Assembly: GCA_025354865.1 (NCBI GenBank)
Contig: JANXMB010000042.1
Location: 1-50,002 of the forward strand
DNA length: 50,002 nucleotides
Source of the DNA: Acetobacteraceae bacterium
Lineage (GTDB): Bacteria > Pseudomonadota > Alphaproteobacteria > Acetobacterales > Acetobacteraceae
Direction: 5' to 3'
Shown: positions 24,923 through 33,374 of the stretch, in pieces
Layout: each line of letters begins with the position of its first letter
Numbering within the stretch: position 1 is the stretch's first letter
The notes under the pieces: generated by a model
What the model was told of the DNA's origin: nothing
Seen by the model: the letters and a program-made list of their open reading frames with translations, nothing else
The model's database searches: none
Made by a program: the position numbers and the translations under genes

Positions 24923-25699
24923 ATGCCGGGAACCCATCGCGTCGATTACGAGGTGCGCAACCGGGTCGCGACGATCGCGATGAACCGGCCGAAAGTGAAT
25001 GCGATCGATATCCCGATGATCGACGCCATCCACGCCGCGCTGCGCCGGGCGAACGCCGACCCGGATGTGCGCGCCGTCATTCTGACCAGCGCGCTGCCGG
25101 GCATGTATTGCGGCGGCATGGATTTGCGCATGGCATACGAGGGGACCGCGCTCGATCTGCGGGCCTTTCTGTACAAGTTCTATATCGAGACGATGAACAT
25201 CCAGTACGAGATGACGAAACCGACCATTGCCGCCGTGAACGGACCGGCGCGCGGGGCCGGGATGACGCTGTCGATCGTGTCCGACATCGTCCTGGCGGCC
25301 GACGATATCGACATGGGCTACCCCGAGATCGACGTCGGGGTGATCCCCGCCATCCATTTCGTCCACCTGCCGCGTCAGATCGGTCGGCACAAAGCCTTCG
25401 AACTGTTGTTCCGAGGCAAGCCGATTCCGGCGACCGAAGCGGTGGCGCTGGGCATCGCGAACCACGCCTTCCCGCGCGAAACGCTGATGGAACGGGCAAT
25501 GGAAATGGCGCTGGAATTTGCCGCCAAGTCCCCCGTTGTCATGGCGTTGGGGCGGACGTCGTTCATGCGGGCGAACGATCTGGATTATCGGCGCAACGTC
25601 GAAAACCAGATCGAGACCCTGTGCAACATCTTCAGCACCCCCGACGGCAAGGAAGGTCTGCTGGCGTTCCTGGAGAAGCGCGCGCCCCGCTGGGTCTGA
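24923..25699 (+). CDS. Enoyl-CoA hydratase/isomerase family protein
   Basis: A 258-residue crotonase-fold protein. The oxyanion-hole segments are SALPGMYCGGMDLRM (58-72) and AAVNGPARGAGMTLSIVSDIVLAADD (103-128). The two usual acids of hydratases are not clearly placed: MGYPEIDVGVIPAIH carries E134-type acid in one position only, so hydratase, isomerase or thioesterase activity are all possible. AAGGAGA lies 8 bp before the start. Convergent with rlmE across a hairpin element. Possibly linked to the acyl-CoA genes at 7-10 kb, though far from them. Confidence 0.85.
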   Translation: MPGTHRVDYEVRNRVATIAMNRPKVNAIDIPMIDAIHAALRRANADPDVRAVILTSALPGMYCGGMDLRMAYEGTALDLRAFLYKFYIETMNIQYEMTKPTIAAVNGPARGAGMTLSIVSDIVLAADDIDMGYPEIDVGVIPAIHFVHLPRQIGRHKAFELLFRGKPIPATEAVALGIANHAFPRETLMERAMEMALEFAAKSPVVMALGRTSFMRANDLDYRRNVENQIETLCNIFSTPDGKEGLLAFLEKRAPRWV

Positions 25700-25728
25700 C
25701 GATCGGCGATCGCACTCTTTGTTTCTCC

Positions 25729-25771
25729 GCGCGATTCAGACCTTCGGCGATGCCGCCTTCGGTCATCGCGC
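25729..25771. repeat. Dispersed hairpin element with compensated inner stem
   Basis: Family hairpin with inner stem GGCG/CGCC (25746-25749, 25754-25757) instead of GGTG/CACC, a full compensatory change. The spacer TTTGTTTC precedes it; the partner hairpin seems truncated. The right edge runs into the rlmE TAG stop (25773-25775). Confidence 0.85.
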
Positions 25772-25772
25772 T

Positions 25773-26450
25773 CTACTGCCCCGGGCGGAAGCCGGTGGCG
25801 ACGATGTATAGCTCGCTCGATCCTTTGCGGCTCGCGGGGGGTTTGGCGTGGCGGACGGTGGTGAAATGGCGTTTCAGCCGCACTAGCATTTCGCCCTCCG
25901 ACCCGCCCTGAAACAGCTTGGCGACGAAGCTGCCGCCCTCGGCCAGCACCGCGATGGCGAAATCCAGCGCCAGTTCCGCCAATCCGACGATGCGCAGGTG
26001 GTCGGTGGCGGTGTGGCCGGTGGTGTTGGGCGCCATGTCGGACATCGCCAGATCGGCCTTGCCGCCCAGCAGCGCGGTCAAACGCTCCGGCATGTCGGGG
26101 TCGTTGAAATCGCCCTGCACGATCGTCGCCCCGGCGATCGGGTCGATCGGCAGCAGATCCAGCGCTAGCACCGAATGCGCGCCGCGTTGCACCGCCACCT
26201 GGGTCCAGCCGCCCGGCGCCGCCCCCAGATCCAACACCCGCGCGCCCTTGCGCAGCAGTTTGAACTTGTCGTCCAGCTCGATCAGCTTGAATGCCGCGCG
26301 GGAGCGGTAGCCCTGCGCCTGCGCCGCCGCGACATAGGGGTCGTTCAACTGCCGTTCCAGCCAGGCGCGAGACGCCGGTGTGCGATTCTTGGTCTTCTTC
26401 ACGCGCACCGTCAGCGCGCGTTTGGACGTCAGGGTGGGGGATTTGGTCAT
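25773..26450 (-). CDS. rlmE: 23S rRNA (uridine2552-2'-O)-methyltransferase
   Basis: A 225-residue RlmE/FtsJ: SAM motif DLGAAPGGWTQVA (74-86), K55 in RAAFKLIELD, the aspartate in SDMAPNTTGH and lysine in SFVAKLFQGG complete the K-D-K-E methyl-transfer set. It methylates U2552 in the peptidyl-transferase A loop late in 50S assembly. An N-terminal basic tail (about 1-25) is longer than in E. coli, as usual in Alphaproteobacteria. It overlaps the ppx/gppA-type gene by 4 bp (26447-26450). Confidence 0.95.
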   Translation of the reverse strand: MTKSPTLTSKRALTVRVKKTKNRTPASRAWLERQLNDPYVAAAQAQGYRSRAAFKLIELDDKFKLLRKGARVLDLGAAPGGWTQVAVQRGAHSVLALDLLPIDPIAGATIVQGDFNDPDMPERLTALLGGKADLAMSDMAPNTTGHTATDHLRIVGLAELALDFAIAVLAEGGSFVAKLFQGGSEGEMLVRLKRHFTTVRHAKPPASRKGSSELYIVATGFRPGQ

Positions 26451-27502
26451 GGGCGGGTCGGATAAACCTTACGGGGGCCGGCGCGATCCGCGCGGATCAT
26501 GCGCAGCAGCATGCCTTCCCGCAGCCCGCGATCGGCGACAACGATTTTGGACGCCGGCCACACGCGGGCGATGGCGGCGAACACGGCGCAGCCTGGCAGT
26601 ACGAAGTCGATCCGGTCCGGCCCGACGCAGGGGTGCTGCAACAGACCCTCCCGCCCGAGGCCGAGCAGGAATTGGAGCGCGTCGGAGGCTTCGCGGGCGG
26701 TGAGGGCGAGGCCATCGACGGCGGGGCGGCGGTAACGGTCGAGTTTCAATACCACCCCGGCCAGCGTCGTCACGGTGCCGCTGGTGCCCAGCAGGCGCAC
26801 GCCGCCATTGCGGATTTCGCGCGCGATGCAGTGCACATTTTCGAATTTTTGCAGCATGGCGGCGACGTCGTCGACCATCGCCTCGAACCCATCTTCGGTG
26901 AAACCGGCATCGCCCCAGCGTTCGAACAGCGTCACCACGCCGATCGGCAGGGATTCGTAGCCGATCAACGCCGGTTGCCCCGCCGTCAGTCGCACCCACG
27001 CCAACTCCGTCGAGCCCCCGCCGATATCGAACAACAGCGCGCGACTGCCCTCCCCGCACAACAGCGGCGAGCAGGATTCGAGCGCCAGTTCCGCTTCCTC
27101 CCGGCTGGAGATCGGCACCACGTCGAGCCCGGTTTCGGCCCGAACGCGGGTCAGAAATTCCCGCCCATTGACGGCGCGGCGGCAGGCTTCGGTGGCGATG
27201 GCGCGCAGCTTGCGCACCGGGCGGCGGGCCAGCCGGTCGGCGCACGCGTGCAGCGCCACCATCGCTCGGTCCATCGCGTCGGGCGACAGGCGGCCGGTGT
27301 GGTGCAATCCCTCCCCCAATCGGACAATGCGGGAGAAACTGTCGATCACCCGGAAACCGTCGCCGGTCGGCGTCCCCACCAACAAGCGGCAATTATTGGT
27401 GCCGAGGTCGAGCGCAGCGAAGGCGCTGCCAGCAAAACGGCGCACCGGCTCGACCCGCAGGGACGCGGCGTCGTGTTCCGAAAGGTCCGACTGCTCCAAC
27501 AT
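26447..27502 (-). CDS. Ppx/GppA family exopolyphosphatase
   Basis: A 351-residue ASKHA-fold phosphatase: ALDLGTNNCRLLVG (phosphate 1), FDIGGGSTELAWV (phosphate 2) and the LGTSGTVTTLAG motif. It is the short form without the C-terminal HD-like domain, so either exopolyphosphatase or pppGpp phosphatase activity is possible. The start at 27502 was chosen since residues before it are not family-like. It is divergent from a PPK2 gene (180 bp), so synthesis or use of polyphosphate and its breakdown are encoded side by side. It is co-translated with rlmE, an arrangement common in this class. Confidence 0.9.
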   Translation of the reverse strand: MLEQSDLSEHDAASLRVEPVRRFAGSAFAALDLGTNNCRLLVGTPTGDGFRVIDSFSRIVRLGEGLHHTGRLSPDAMDRAMVALHACADRLARRPVRKLRAIATEACRRAVNGREFLTRVRAETGLDVVPISSREEAELALESCSPLLCGEGSRALLFDIGGGSTELAWVRLTAGQPALIGYESLPIGVVTLFERWGDAGFTEDGFEAMVDDVAAMLQKFENVHCIAREIRNGGVRLLGTSGTVTTLAGVVLKLDRYRRPAVDGLALTAREASDALQFLLGLGREGLLQHPCVGPDRIDFVLPGCAVFAAIARVWPASKIVVADRGLREGMLLRMIRADRAGPRKVYPTRP

Positions 27503-27682
27503 GGTGCGATTGTCGTCCGCCTGCCCCCCTGGGAGCAAGCACCGAATGCACGGGCCGGTGTTTCCGCTGTATTTCGACCCTGGCGTGCGAACGCCCCGCG
27601 CCCGGAGTGCCTCCATCCGGGGTCGTGCGATTCAGCAAATTGTGCCAGCGTGGAGCGACGGGGCGCAACCAGCGAGGCAACG

Positions 27683-28609
27683 ATGAGTCAGACCGCAGCA
27701 AACATGCCCGTCCAGCATCTGTCCGCCGGCCGCACGCGCAAGCTGCTGGCCCGCTACCGGGTGACCGAGGGCAAGGGCTTTCGCCTGAAGGACCACGACC
27801 CCACCGACACCGCCGGGCGCACCATCCACAAGCACGATGCCGTCGCTTTGCTGAACGGCGGGGTGGAACGGCTGTCGCGGTTGCAGGAGAAGCTTTACGC
27901 GCAGGACCGATGGGCGCTGCTGCCGGTGTTTCAGGCGATGGACGCCGCCGGCAAGGACGGCACCATCAAGCACGTGATGTCCGGCGTGAACCCGCAAGGC
28001 GTGCAGGTCACCAGCTTCAAAGCCCCCAGCACCGAGGAATTGCGGCACGATTTCCTCTGGCGCGCCGTCCGGGCGCTGCCGGAGCGGGGCCGCATCGGCA
28101 TCTTCAACCGGAGCTATTACGAGGAAACCCTGGTCGTGCGGGTGCACCCGGAGATGCTCGAAAAGCAGCATTTGCCGCCGGCGACCGTTGGCCGCAAGAT
28201 CTGGGACAAGCGCCTGGAGGCGATCGCCGGGTTCGAACGTTTCCTCGCCGATCAGGGCACCGTGGTGCTGAAATTCTTTCTGCATGTCTCGAAAGACGAG
28301 CAGAAGCGCCGCTTCATGGAACGGCTGAACGACAAGACGAAAAACTGGAAGTTCAGTGCGTCGGATCTAACCGAGCGCAATTATTGGGAGGAGTACCAGG
28401 CGGCGTACGAGGCGACGATCGCCGCCACCGCGACCCCGCACGCGCCCTGGTATGTGGTGCCGGCGGATAATAAATGGTTCACCCGGTTGGTGGTGGTCGC
28501 CGCGATCGTCGATACGCTGGAACGGCTGGACCTGACCCCCGCAGCGCTGTCCCCCGCCCAATCCGCCGCGATCGCCGCTGCCAGGGAGCGCCTGATGCAG
28601 GAGGACTGA
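27683..28609 (+). CDS. Polyphosphate kinase 2 family protein
   Basis: A 308-residue PPK2-family kinase with Walker A-like DAAGKDG (87-93) and the lid-side FNRSYYEE near 143-150, then KFFLHVSKDEQKRRFMERL. These enzymes move phosphate between polyphosphate and nucleotides, often AMP or ADP to ATP/GTP. Class I, II or III cannot be decided by eye. The start at 27683 has GAGGC upstream. Last chromosomal-core gene before the tRNA and the defence island. Confidence 0.9.
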   Translation: MSQTAANMPVQHLSAGRTRKLLARYRVTEGKGFRLKDHDPTDTAGRTIHKHDAVALLNGGVERLSRLQEKLYAQDRWALLPVFQAMDAAGKDGTIKHVMSGVNPQGVQVTSFKAPSTEELRHDFLWRAVRALPERGRIGIFNRSYYEETLVVRVHPEMLEKQHLPPATVGRKIWDKRLEAIAGFERFLADQGTVVLKFFLHVSKDEQKRRFMERLNDKTKNWKFSASDLTERNYWEEYQAAYEATIAATATPHAPWYVVPADNKWFTRLVVVAAIVDTLERLDLTPAALSPAQSAAIAAARERLMQED

Positions 28610-28770
28610 TCCGGTGCGCACGGGTCCTTTGACGGGCGGTGACGAACCCGCTATAGGCTGGCCTGCTCGCGACAGCGAGACCCGCGAGGGCGCCGACCGG
28701 TGCCCGCATCGACCCCGAGGCACCGCTTTGCGAGCGCCGAAGGACCGATAGAACGGGAATACCCCATCGG

Positions 28771-28848
28771 TCGGAGCGTAGCGCAGTCTGGTAGCGCATC
28801 AGTCTGGGGGACTGAGGGTCGTGGGTTCGAATCCCGCCGCTCCGACCA
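28771..28848 (+). tRNA. tRNA-Pro (anticodon GGG)
   Basis: A full cloverleaf can be drawn: acceptor TCGGAGC (28771-28777) with GCTCCGA (28839-28845), an encoded CCA (28846-28848), anticodon stem TCAGT/ACTGA around loop CTGGGGG (anticodon GGG, reading CCC), and T arm with GGTTCGAATCC. It is directly followed by the defence island, and tRNA 3' ends are common integration sites. Confidence 0.95.
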
Positions 28849-29033
28849 ATTTTTCAAGGGCTTAGACGATGTGGAACGACGCCTTTGAAATTCTCAGCTA
28901 CTAATTAGCAACCAAATTCGAACCACGGCCGAGGTCAATCGTCGCCGGACGTTCCCTATCGATGATGATTTGGCCACTCACTGGCCCGGGAACAAAGAGT
29001 AGCCATCGCAATGACGACAGGGCGAGTCCGTAC
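28849..29033. other. Gene-free junction between tRNA-Pro and the defence island
   Basis: 185 bp with no supportable gene and visibly more A/T than the flanks (for example CTACTAATTAGCAACC near 28905). No copy of the core-genome hairpin element. It could hold the left end of an integrated island, but I see no integrase and no second copy of the tRNA 3' end in the window. Confidence 0.4.
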
Positions 29034-30065
29034 TCACTGCCTTCCCAACCAGGCGACATCCCGGACCTGTTCCGTCTTGTGCGATATCAGCACCTCCCAT
29101 GACGAAGCCATGGACCGCCGCGCGTAAATCCTGCCGCTATCGTCACGGCCGTCGCTGAGATGCCGCTCCCACCAGCCGTCCGCACCGCGTATTTTCTTCC
29201 AATCTCTTGGTATGGCCTTCGCACCGGCCAGTTCGCCCAGTGCTCGCCACACCATCCCCCTTTTGGCGAATTCCACGGTGATGACCTTGAAGCTGTCACG
29301 CAGCATGATGATGTTGGGCAGCAAATAAGTCAGAACATCGCGCACTTCGTCGGCGATCCGGCCCGAAGGTGGTGATGGCGGTTCGCGTTCCACCGCTGCC
29401 GCGGCATTTTCCGCGGCCTCTCGGCGGTCTTGTTCGGCCGCGAGCGCAGCCTGCAATTCCGCGATCCGATCGGCCGCCGCTGCACCCGCGCCAGCCTCCG
29501 TCCGAAGCCCCGCGAGTTCGGTCCGCATCGCTTCTTCACGGTTCCTCGATGCCACCAACTCGGCCGCCAAAAGACGCGCCCTTGTATCCTCGGCGGCGGG
29601 CGGGGACGGCCGCGCCGCGCGCTGGCCAAGGATTTGTTCGAGACTTTGCGCAAGGTCCGTGGCACCAACCGGGCGAACGAAGCGGACGAACCAATCCGCA
29701 TCGAAATGATCGACGGCGTCACCCAGATAGCGGCCTGTTCGCAGCACCTCGAAACCGGCCAGGCGTAGCTTGCCAGCGGCCGTCTCAGCGTCAATGAACC
29801 CTCCGGCGATCAAGACGTATGCTTCGGACGGTCCATCGATCACGCCAAACGGTTTGGGGACATTGGCGAAGGACGCGGTCTCAGGGACTGGCCATGCCTC
29901 TCCGGCCACATCAATCCGGTCGCCAAACAAAACGGGAAAAGCAAGACCGCGCCACACTGCGGCGTCCCGGCCATCGCGCAAACGGACCAGACGGCACTTG
30001 CGCGTAACCAGCGTGGCAACATCGTCGTATATCGTTACCTCGACCTCGTGCGGTTGTCCCGTCAT
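29034..30065 (-). CDS. Unrecognised protein: N domain, coiled coil, RelE/ParE-like C-terminus, divergent from Zorya
   Basis: A 343-residue protein I do not recognise. Seen: a globular N-terminal part (1-135), a Pro-rich joint, an Ala/Glu/Arg-rich coiled coil (about 160-226), a Pro/Ser linker (227-236) and a C-terminal domain (237-343). Within 270-343 the order ALGEL, then WWERHL, GRIYARR, WEVLIS and HKTEQVRDVAWL resembles RelE/ParE toxins, which share a wElR...gRiyy...vvll...K-x-x-Q-x-x-D-I course. That likeness is by eye and could be chance. I chose ATG 30065, with GGGGGGT 13 bp upstream; ATG 30101 would overlap zorA. It is head to head with zorA, 34 bp apart, so probably part of or guarding the Zorya locus. 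Confidence 0.75.
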   Translation of the reverse strand: MTGQPHEVEVTIYDDVATLVTRKCRLVRLRDGRDAAVWRGLAFPVLFGDRIDVAGEAWPVPETASFANVPKPFGVIDGPSEAYVLIAGGFIDAETAAGKLRLAGFEVLRTGRYLGDAVDHFDADWFVRFVRPVGATDLAQSLEQILGQRAARPSPPAAEDTRARLLAAELVASRNREEAMRTELAGLRTEAGAGAAAADRIAELQAALAAEQDRREAAENAAAAVEREPPSPPSGRIADEVRDVLTYLLPNIIMLRDSFKVITVEFAKRGMVWRALGELAGAKAIPRDWKKIRGADGWWERHLSDGRDDSGRIYARRSMASSWEVLISHKTEQVRDVAWLGRQ

Positions 30066-30099
30066 AATCCAATTACCCCCCAAGGAAATCAATCGACCC

Positions 30100-32397
30100 A
30101 TGGACTTCATGACCGAGATCGCTCCGCTTGTCGCGAGTCCCTGGGCGATCGGCTCCGTGATCTGCGCATTGATCCTATGGGCTGTCTGGTCCGGATGCAG
30201 CCTACGGGCTGGCGGCAAGAAGCTGTTGGCGGAAATTCATGTGGCCACCGGCCAGGTCATCGCGGTGAACGATGCCCCCGCGTTCGCCACGCGATATGAG
30301 ACGATCGCGCGAGAGCTTGGCGGCAACCGCATCCTGGGTGTGCGCTGGCGGGAATACCAGCAATCCCTTCTTGTCCCGGAACAAGGCTTGATCCGGGCGA
30401 CGGCCAGATCGGACGACTGGTTCGATCTGGGACTGATGCGGGTGCCCGGCATCGGGATCGACCTTCGCTATCATGCGGCGCTTCCGGGCCTTCTGGTCGG
30501 CGCCGGTTTGCTGTTTACATTCCTGGGGCTGGCAATCGCCCTTGGCAGTGCCGGCGGGATTGTCGCCGATAATGTCACCCAGGCCGGCCGCAATAAGGCG
30601 CTGCATGACCTTCTGAGCGCCGCATCGTTCAAGTTCTGGACATCCGTGTTCGGACTGTTGCTTTCGATCATCTACGCCCTGTTCAGAAAACGCTGGTTGC
30701 GCAAAGTGGAGCTGGCACTGGACACCTTTCAATCGGCGCTGGACAAGCGCATCCCACTAATAACACCGGTTCAATTGCAGGCCGAGACAAATACCCGGCT
30801 TCTCTCACAGACCAATGTTCTGGAGGGTTTCTCCAACGAACTCGCCATCAACCTTGCTGGTGTTTTCGACAACGCCTTCGACAAGCGCCTGGGTGAGCAC
30901 ATTGGGCCGCTCACCGTCGCAATGCAGCAACTTTCACAGAATCTGACCAACCGCAACGAAGACGCCATGCAAACCATGTTGACCGCCTTCATTGATAAAC
31001 TCCAGGGCGGCACAGGTAATCAGATGGCTGTCGTGGCCGAGAAACTTGTCTCCCTGGGGACCGGTCTGGAAGGTTTACAAACCGGGATGCGCGATGCCGC
31101 GACCCGAATGGCGGAGTCCGCCGATGCCATGGCGCGCCGAATGGGCGAAGGCGCCGAGGCGGCTATGGCCGGTGTCACCAGCCAAATGGGTTCTCTTGTC
31201 GAAACCCTTCGGGCGCTGGCCGAACAATCCCGATCGGCGGGGGCTGATGCGGGGCACGAACTCGCGGTGCGGCTGGAAGCAGCGGCGAGCGGCTTCGAAC
31301 GATCTGCGCAAACCGTCGCGGCTACCCTCGCCGACGCGGCCCAGGGGCTGGAGCAGCGTATGGGCAGTCAGGCTGAAGACAGTACACGCCGTCTGGCCGA
31401 CCAGTTTGACGCCATGATCCAGACGTTGCGAGGGCTCGCGGATGACAGCCGTTCGATGGGAACGACAGCCCTGGACGCTGTCGCAGCCCGGATCGATACG
31501 GCGGCGTCATCGTTCCAGGGCGTGTCGGAGCGCATTGCCTCGGCATTGGAATCCGCCGCGACACAAACCGGCGGCACGTTCGACCGAGGCGCGACCGATG
31601 CGGTTACGCGGATCGTCGCGGCGACGGAGGGTATGCGGTCTGAACTTCAAGCCATGTTGGCCAGCGTGAAAGTGGCGATTGGCGAGGCTGGGAGCGCAAT
31701 CACGGAGAGCGGCAAAGCTGGTGCCGCCGTGATGCGGGAATCATTGGGCCTGGCTGGCACTCAGCTCTCGGAGTCCATGAGCGGAGCTGCCGCCAATATA
31801 CGGCAGGCCGGTGAAACCGCTTCCTCCGCGCTCCGGCAAGGCGGTGAGGCCGCCGGGGGCCGCATTGAGACCGCTGGAGATCATATTGCGGGCCGGGCCG
31901 AGGGGCTGAGCCGACAAATTGCCGGTCTGGCGGACACCGCCGCGCTGTTGGCGGCGCGGGTCGGCGAACTCAACCTGGCCACCGGCGAAACCGCCCGGCC
32001 GTTGACGCAGGCTGCGGAACATCTGCGGCTGGTGTCCGAGACCATGCGTGGCGCGGTCGCACCACTGACCGAGGTCTCGCAACGAGCCGTGGGCCTCCTC
32101 GAACAAGTTGGGATCGTCACGCAACGGTTGGATACGGCACAAAGCGGTGCGGCTCGCCTTACGGATTCATTGGATATAGCCACGCAACGTTTCGAGGGCG
32201 TGGATAAGGACCTCGCGAACGTCATCCACCAGCTTCAGGACGGCATCACGCGATTTGCCAGGGATGTTGTCCAGTTTGTAAGCCAAATCGATAGCAATCT
32301 GGCGAAGGCAACCACCCAGGTTGGCAATATGGTCAAGAGTTTGGATGATTCCATACAAGACCTGAACGATTCATCGCCCAGGAAGCCCCGGTCATGA
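30100..32397 (+). CDS. zorA: Zorya defence protein ZorA, MotA-like motor with long tail
   Basis: A 765-residue ZorA. Membrane segments lie at about 15-32, 126-150 and 178-196 (LPGLLVGAGLLFTFLGLAIAL and FWTSVFGLLLSIIYALF), the MotA/TolQ/ExbB core. After 215 comes a roughly 500-residue Ala/Glu/Arg-rich helical tail reaching into the cytoplasm. In type I Zorya, ZorA and ZorB form a peptidoglycan-anchored proton- or sodium-driven motor whose tail passes the phage-entry signal to ZorC/ZorD. The start at 30100 has AAGGAAA 11 bp upstream; the earlier in-frame start at 29770 lies in the divergent gene. It overlaps zorB by 4 bp. Confidence 0.92.
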   Translation: MDFMTEIAPLVASPWAIGSVICALILWAVWSGCSLRAGGKKLLAEIHVATGQVIAVNDAPAFATRYETIARELGGNRILGVRWREYQQSLLVPEQGLIRATARSDDWFDLGLMRVPGIGIDLRYHAALPGLLVGAGLLFTFLGLAIALGSAGGIVADNVTQAGRNKALHDLLSAASFKFWTSVFGLLLSIIYALFRKRWLRKVELALDTFQSALDKRIPLITPVQLQAETNTRLLSQTNVLEGFSNELAINLAGVFDNAFDKRLGEHIGPLTVAMQQLSQNLTNRNEDAMQTMLTAFIDKLQGGTGNQMAVVAEKLVSLGTGLEGLQTGMRDAATRMAESADAMARRMGEGAEAAMAGVTSQMGSLVETLRALAEQSRSAGADAGHELAVRLEAAASGFERSAQTVAATLADAAQGLEQRMGSQAEDSTRRLADQFDAMIQTLRGLADDSRSMGTTALDAVAARIDTAASSFQGVSERIASALESAATQTGGTFDRGATDAVTRIVAATEGMRSELQAMLASVKVAIGEAGSAITESGKAGAAVMRESLGLAGTQLSESMSGAAANIRQAGETASSALRQGGEAAGGRIETAGDHIAGRAEGLSRQIAGLADTAALLAARVGELNLATGETARPLTQAAEHLRLVSETMRGAVAPLTEVSQRAVGLLEQVGIVTQRLDTAQSGAARLTDSLDIATQRFEGVDKDLANVIHQLQDGITRFARDVVQFVSQIDSNLAKATTQVGNMVKSLDDSIQDLNDSSPRKPRS

Positions 32398-33374
32398 GCA
32401 AGGCGCGAGCCGCGCGATCCAGCGGGTCGCCGGGGGAGGAGGAAGGGGGCGAAGGCTACTTCGCATCGGTCAGCGACTTGATGGTCGGTGTCTTGTTCGT
32501 ATTCCTCCTGATGCTCACGGTCTTCGCGCTCAATTTCCGCGACGCGGAACAGGCACAAATGGTGGAGCGGGAGAAATACGAACAGGCTTTGCGTGATCTC
32601 GACCAGCAGACGCGCAAGGCTAAAGACGAGGCGGAGAAGGCATTGGCCGCGCAGGCGGAGGCGAAACGACAGGAGGCCAATGCGCGACGGCAGACGGTGG
32701 AAAATGAGCGGCTACAGGATTTGCTCCGCCGTGTCAGAGCGCAAATCCAGCAGGTGATTGACGACAGAACCGCAGCGCGCGCGCTTCTGCTCGCGTCGTT
32801 GAAACAGGCATTGCACGAACGGCAAATCGAAGTCGCCATCGATCCGGCATCGGGGGTTCTGCGTCTATCGGGTGATCTTCTGTTTCCGAGCAGCAGCGCA
32901 TCGCTGAGCCCGCAGGCGCGCCTGACCGTGCAAACCCTGGCGGAGGTCATGGCCAAAAATTTGCCTTGTTATGCCGGCAACGGTCCGGTCGAAGGATGCG
33001 TCAAAGCCGAAACAGCGCTGGAAACCGTGTTGGTGGAAGGGCATACCGACCGGCAGGGCTTCCGGGACCTGGATGCCGCCAGTTCGCAGGATCGAAACGA
33101 CCGCTTGTCGGCTGACCGCGCCCTCGCGGTTTTTTTGGAAATGCGGCGCTTCCAGCCTCCGCTCGACCTGCTTCGTAACGGCGCGAACCTACCGTTACTC
33201 GGTGTCTCCGGGTATGGTGAGCGGCGCCCACGCACCGATGCCGCCTGTAATGGCGAAAGCAATTGTCCCGCCAATCGCCGCATCGACCTGCGGTTCGTTC
33301 TGTCCGCCCGAACATCCGATGAGGTGCAGCGCATGTTGGATGACATCGATAAGGCGCTTGGGGGAAAACCGTGA
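32394..33374 (+). CDS. zorB: Zorya defence protein ZorB, MotB/OmpA-like
   Basis: A 326-residue ZorB: one membrane helix (about 29-46) preceded by D28 in SVSDLMVG, the MotB-type ion-carrying aspartate, then a charged coiled coil (50-135) and an OmpA-like peptidoglycan-binding domain (about 150-315) with VEGHTDRQG and NRRIDLRFVL. It anchors the ZorA motor to the wall. The start overlaps the zorA stop (ATGA, 32394-32397), and its stop overlaps zorC (GTGA). The cysteine-bearing insertion (CYAGNGPVEGC) in the OmpA domain is a local feature. Confidence 0.93.
   Translation: MSKARAARSSGSPGEEEGGEGYFASVSDLMVGVLFVFLLMLTVFALNFRDAEQAQMVEREKYEQALRDLDQQTRKAKDEAEKALAAQAEAKRQEANARRQTVENERLQDLLRRVRAQIQQVIDDRTAARALLLASLKQALHERQIEVAIDPASGVLRLSGDLLFPSSSASLSPQARLTVQTLAEVMAKNLPCYAGNGPVEGCVKAETALETVLVEGHTDRQGFRDLDAASSQDRNDRLSADRALAVFLEMRRFQPPLDLLRNGANLPLLGVSGYGERRPRTDAACNGESNCPANRRIDLRFVLSARTSDEVQRMLDDIDKALGGKP

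Noticed and set aside
29770-30099. N-terminal extension of ZorA from 29770
   Set aside because: It would lie wholly inside the divergent gene; ATG 30100 has a proper ribosome site and gives the usual ZorA start before the first membrane helix.
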